Shown: positions 6,606 to 8,127 of the stretch, piece by piece
Numbering within the stretch: position 1 is the first letter of the stretch
Layout of the letters: each line of letters opens with the position of its first letter
Assembly (NCBI GenBank): GCA_002422955.1
Contig: DITY01000075.1
Location: 1 to 8,127 of the forward strand
DNA length: 8,127 nt
Source of the DNA: Planctomycetaceae bacterium UBA6172
GTDB lineage: Bacteria > Planctomycetota > Planctomycetia > Pirellulales > Pirellulaceae
Direction of reading: 5' to 3'
Notes under the pieces: generated by a model
The model's database searches: none
What the model was told of the DNA's origin: nothing
The model's input: only the letters and a program-made list of their open reading frames with translations
Position numbers and translations under genes: made by a program

Positions 6606-7583
6606 TCAGCGACCGGGCGCGGTCGCCGGACCGCCGAACTTGACCGGCGTCGTGAAGGTCCGCTCGTGATAGCGGCGGGCCGCGTGTCGCACCTGCGTGA
6701 TGAACTGCTGCCGCGTCGCTTCGGAAACCTGAGGCATCTTCATCGCCAGTTCCTCCAGCCCCTCGGGGTTCCGTTCGGCGCTCTGTCCCAACTGGTCGAT
6801 GAACCGCGCGGTTTCGTTGAAGTTGTGATCGGCGGCCCGACCGATCAGCGGCCCGAAGGTGCGGAGCAGCAGGTCGACCGCCACCTGATCGATTTGCAGG
6901 AAACAGTCGAGCGACCCACGGATCACCGGATTCCCCGCCGCGTCGACTTCTTGACTCGAACGCAGCACGAACAGACCCTTACCATTTATCTTGTTCGGGG
7001 CCATTTTTCCGTCATAAAACCCTTCGGCCACATAGACGTGGACCGCCGAGTCGCCATAGACCAGGTCGACCGTGCAGGTCGTCCCCGAACCGTCGACCGC
7101 CTCCATCTGGTAGGCGTCCAGTCGCCGGGTCTGCACCTGCGTGATCCCCATCAGCTCCCAGGTCCCGACCAGAATCTCGGGGTTGCGGACCAAGCAGAGG
7201 AACAGTTCCGGATCGCAGCGGATCGATTTCTGGGTCAGATGGCGATACAGGGTCGGCCGGCTGCTGATCGCCTCGATTCGCTTCTGAGCGGTCGGCGTCA
7301 ACCGGTTGAGTGGGATGGCGGCCAGCGCTTCGCGGCCGGTCGTCCGCACGTCGTCAACGGCCACCGGTTCAACCCCAGCAACCTGGCGAACCCCCCAGGG
7401 GATTGGCCGCGGATCGAAGATCGGCGGTACCAGCAGGGCACAGCCAGCCCGCGAAACGGCCCCAGCGTCCCCTCGCGGCACAGCTTGCCACTGAGCGGAA
7501 GCTGAATTGCCGAGCCACGCGGTCGCCAAGGCGATCGTCGTTGCCCAGGGAATGCCGACTAGTCGAGACAAACGACGCGCCAT
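6606..7583 (-). CDS. Secreted protein of unknown function
   Basis: This 325-residue protein has a good Sec signal peptide: MARRLSRLVG, a hydrophobic core to about residue 24, and a probable cleavage after ASA at 28-30, before QWQAVP. I do not recognise the mature protein. After a Pro-rich segment it has a mixed region, TLYRHLTQKSIRCDPELFLC (111-130), then VGTWELMGITQVQTRRLDAY (139-158), beta-like stretches with VHVYVAEGFYDGK, and a helical C-terminus from about 228. Cysteines lie at 48, 123, 130, 170 and 227, so disulfides are possible. An in-frame ATG at 7625 would add 14 polar residues (MGGHRSGETRYGPV). I prefer 7583 because it puts the basic residues right before the hydrophobic core. Neither start has a well-placed ribosome binding site. 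The protein may be planctomycete-restricted, but that is an impression. It is transcribed divergently from rpsU. Confidence 0.8.
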   Translation of the reverse strand: MARRLSRLVGIPWATTIALATAWLGNSASAQWQAVPRGDAGAVSRAGCALLVPPIFDPRPIPWGVRQVAGVEPVAVDDVRTTGREALAAIPLNRLTPTAQKRIEAISSRPTLYRHLTQKSIRCDPELFLCLVRNPEILVGTWELMGITQVQTRRLDAYQMEAVDGSGTTCTVDLVYGDSAVHVYVAEGFYDGKMAPNKINGKGLFVLRSSQEVDAAGNPVIRGSLDCFLQIDQVAVDLLLRTFGPLIGRAADHNFNETARFIDQLGQSAERNPEGLEELAMKMPQVSEATRQQFITQVRHAARRYHERTFTTPVKFGGPATAPGR

Positions 7584-7788
7584 GACGGGTCCGTAGCGAG
7601 TTTCGCCCGACCGATGGCCCCCCATCCGTCGCGGTTGCGGTTTCGATACCTCCTTGTTTTCGGCAGAATCGTCACGGCTTGTTCACCCAAAACCGGCGGC
7701 ATGTCCGCCACAGTCCCTACCCCCCAGCCCGCGAATCGCCCTCGACGCGCGGCCCAGTCGCAAACGCTCGGCGACACCGGAATACCCG

Positions 7789-7818
7789 TTGCCAATGTGC
7801 GTCCGCGAACGTTACACT
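7789..7818 (+). promoter_or_regulatory. Candidate sigma-70-type promoter for rpsU
   Basis: TTGCCA (7789-7794) matches the -35 consensus at 5 of 6 positions. TACACT (7813-7818) matches the -10 consensus at 4 of 6 after an 18-nt spacer. Transcription would start near 7825, giving a leader of about 100 nt before rpsU. It is the best promoter-like pair I found in the window, but it was found by eye only. Confidence 0.4.
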
Positions 7819-7821
7819 TTG

Positions 7822-7883
7822 ACGACCTTTCTGACGCCCTAGCGAGCCGATGGCGCGCGGCCGGGTGGGTATTCGTCAGTCGT
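7822..7883 (+). promoter_or_regulatory. Imperfect stem-loop in the rpsU leader
   Basis: CTGACG (7831-7836) pairs with CGTCAG (7874-7879). ACGA (7822-7825) and TCGT (7880-7883) can extend the stem past a 5-nt bulge, though these bases sit at the predicted transcription start and may not all be transcribed. A smaller GCCG/CGGC hairpin (7846-7861) fits inside the loop. Ribosomal protein genes often carry autoregulatory leaders, so this may be a control element; that function is inferred. Confidence 0.35.
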
Positions 7884-7911
7884 TTGCCACGAAATACGGA
7901 GAAATAGAAAC

Positions 7912-7941
7912 ATGCAGTTGGAGAGCCGATGGTCAAGTTAG
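7912..7941 (+). other. Nine-codon leader reading frame overlapping the rpsU start
   Basis: An ATG at 7912 opens a frame reading MQLESRWSS and stopping at TAG 7939-7941, beyond the rpsU ATG at 7929 and in another frame. GGAG at 7898-7901 lies 10 nt upstream. If translated, it would compete with initiation at rpsU. The alternative is chance, since ATG and GGAG are common motifs. Confidence 0.25.
7920..7925 (+). promoter_or_regulatory. Ribosome binding site of rpsU
   Basis: GGAGAG lies 3 nt before the ATG at 7929; its GGAG core (7920-7923) is 5 nt away. This agrees with the conserved MVKLVVRD start of bS21. Confidence 0.6.
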
Positions 7942-8126
7942 TCGTTCGTGACCGTGAATCGATTCAAGAAGCGGTCCGCAGATTTCGCAAGTTGGTGGAG
8001 CGGAGCGGCATCAAGAAAGAAATGCGTCGCCGCGAATATTACGAAAAGCCGAGCGAAACCAAGCGCCGCAACCGTCTGCGCGCCGAGCGTCGTGGTCGCC
8101 ACACCCGACTGCTGAAGACCCAGTAA
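7929..8126 (+). CDS. rpsU: 30S ribosomal protein bS21
   Basis: This 65-residue, strongly basic protein matches bS21, a small-subunit protein near the 16S rRNA 3' end that supports initiation through the anti-Shine-Dalgarno region. Landmarks are VRDRESIQEAVRRFRKLVER at residues 6-25, then the hallmark RRREYYEKPSETKRRNRLRA, and an Arg/Lys-rich tail. E. coli bS21 has 71 residues with an equivalent RRREFYEKP motif, so this protein is complete and only slightly shorter at the C-terminus. The ATG at 7929 follows a good ribosome binding site and the TAA is at 8124-8126. No partner such as dnaG or rpoD follows before the window ends one base later. The leader carries a candidate promoter, a stem-loop and a short overlapping frame, so expression may be controlled at translation. 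Confidence 0.96.
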   Translation: MVKLVVRDRESIQEAVRRFRKLVERSGIKKEMRRREYYEKPSETKRRNRLRAERRGRHTRLLKTQ

Positions 8127-8127
8127 A

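Larger units (their letters stand above)
7584..7928. other. 345-nt divergent intergenic region between the secreted-protein gene and rpsU
   Basis: This region must drive the 6606-7583 gene leftward and rpsU rightward. It holds the candidate rpsU promoter (7789-7818), a structured leader (7822-7883), a short leader reading frame (7912-7941), and a strong Shine-Dalgarno-like sequence on the minus strand (7645-7655). A small GC hairpin, GGCGG/CCGCC with a 5-nt loop, lies at 7695-7709. I found no convincing leftward promoter. Longer open frames here have shadow-like composition. Confidence 0.5.

Noticed and set aside
6475..6669. 64-residue plus-strand frame in the repeat-rich gap
   Set aside because: It overlaps the 3' end of the secreted-protein gene on the opposite strand, has no good ribosome site, and has a random-looking Arg/Ser/Gly/Pro composition.
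7819..7824. TTGACG as a second -35 element for rpsU
   Set aside because: The hexamer is a good match, but about 17 nt downstream there is only GCGAGC, with no -10-like element.
7559..7936. 125-residue minus-strand frame across the rpsU upstream region
   Set aside because: It overlaps the start of the secreted-protein gene in another frame and the rpsU start on the opposite strand, and shows no domain. The strong Shine-Dalgarno-like sequence at 7645-7655 lies inside it and does not precede a start.

Overview
The window reads as chromosomal DNA of a planctomycete, most likely from the Pirellulales or a related G+C-rich lineage. The main evidence is a DUF1553-type gene followed directly by a DUF1501-type gene, a pair that occurs in many paralogous copies in planctomycete genomes. 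Two secreted proteins that I cannot place in any named family are consistent with this. Base composition is uniformly G+C-rich. I see no sign of mobile elements, CRISPR arrays, tRNAs or rRNAs.

Layout. (1) Positions 1-2023, plus strand: the 3' end of a DUF1549/DUF1553 gene, then a complete DUF1501 gene with a twin-arginine signal. (2) Positions 2024-2091: a short convergent gap holding a perfect 14-bp palindrome. (3) Positions 2092-5348, minus strand: a probable two-gene operon. The first gene encodes an 811-residue protein joining an AzgA/NCS2-like nucleobase permease to a C-terminal class I SAM-dependent methyltransferase. The second is a textbook thymidylate synthase gene (thyA), starting 26 nt further on. 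A candidate promoter and a 7-bp inverted repeat that touches the ribosome binding site lie just upstream of the permease start. (4) Positions 5418-6284 and 6606-7583, minus strand: two exported proteins of unrecognised function, separated by a 321-nt non-coding stretch rich in short repeats. (5) Positions 7584-7928: a divergent intergenic region with a candidate promoter and structured leader for rpsU. (6) Positions 7929-8126, plus strand: rpsU, encoding ribosomal protein bS21.

How the genes may work together. The DUF1553/DUF1501 pair is a self-contained module. ThyA makes dTMP from dUMP using methylene-tetrahydrofolate, and the gene before it encodes a transporter of a family that carries purines or uracil, fused to a methyltransferase. 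A nucleobase-uptake and nucleotide-synthesis theme is plausible but inferred. rpsU is a housekeeping gene with its own upstream region. The permease-methyltransferase fusion is the most unusual item. I do not see convincing evidence for a larger undescribed system such as defence, secondary metabolism or a mobile element.
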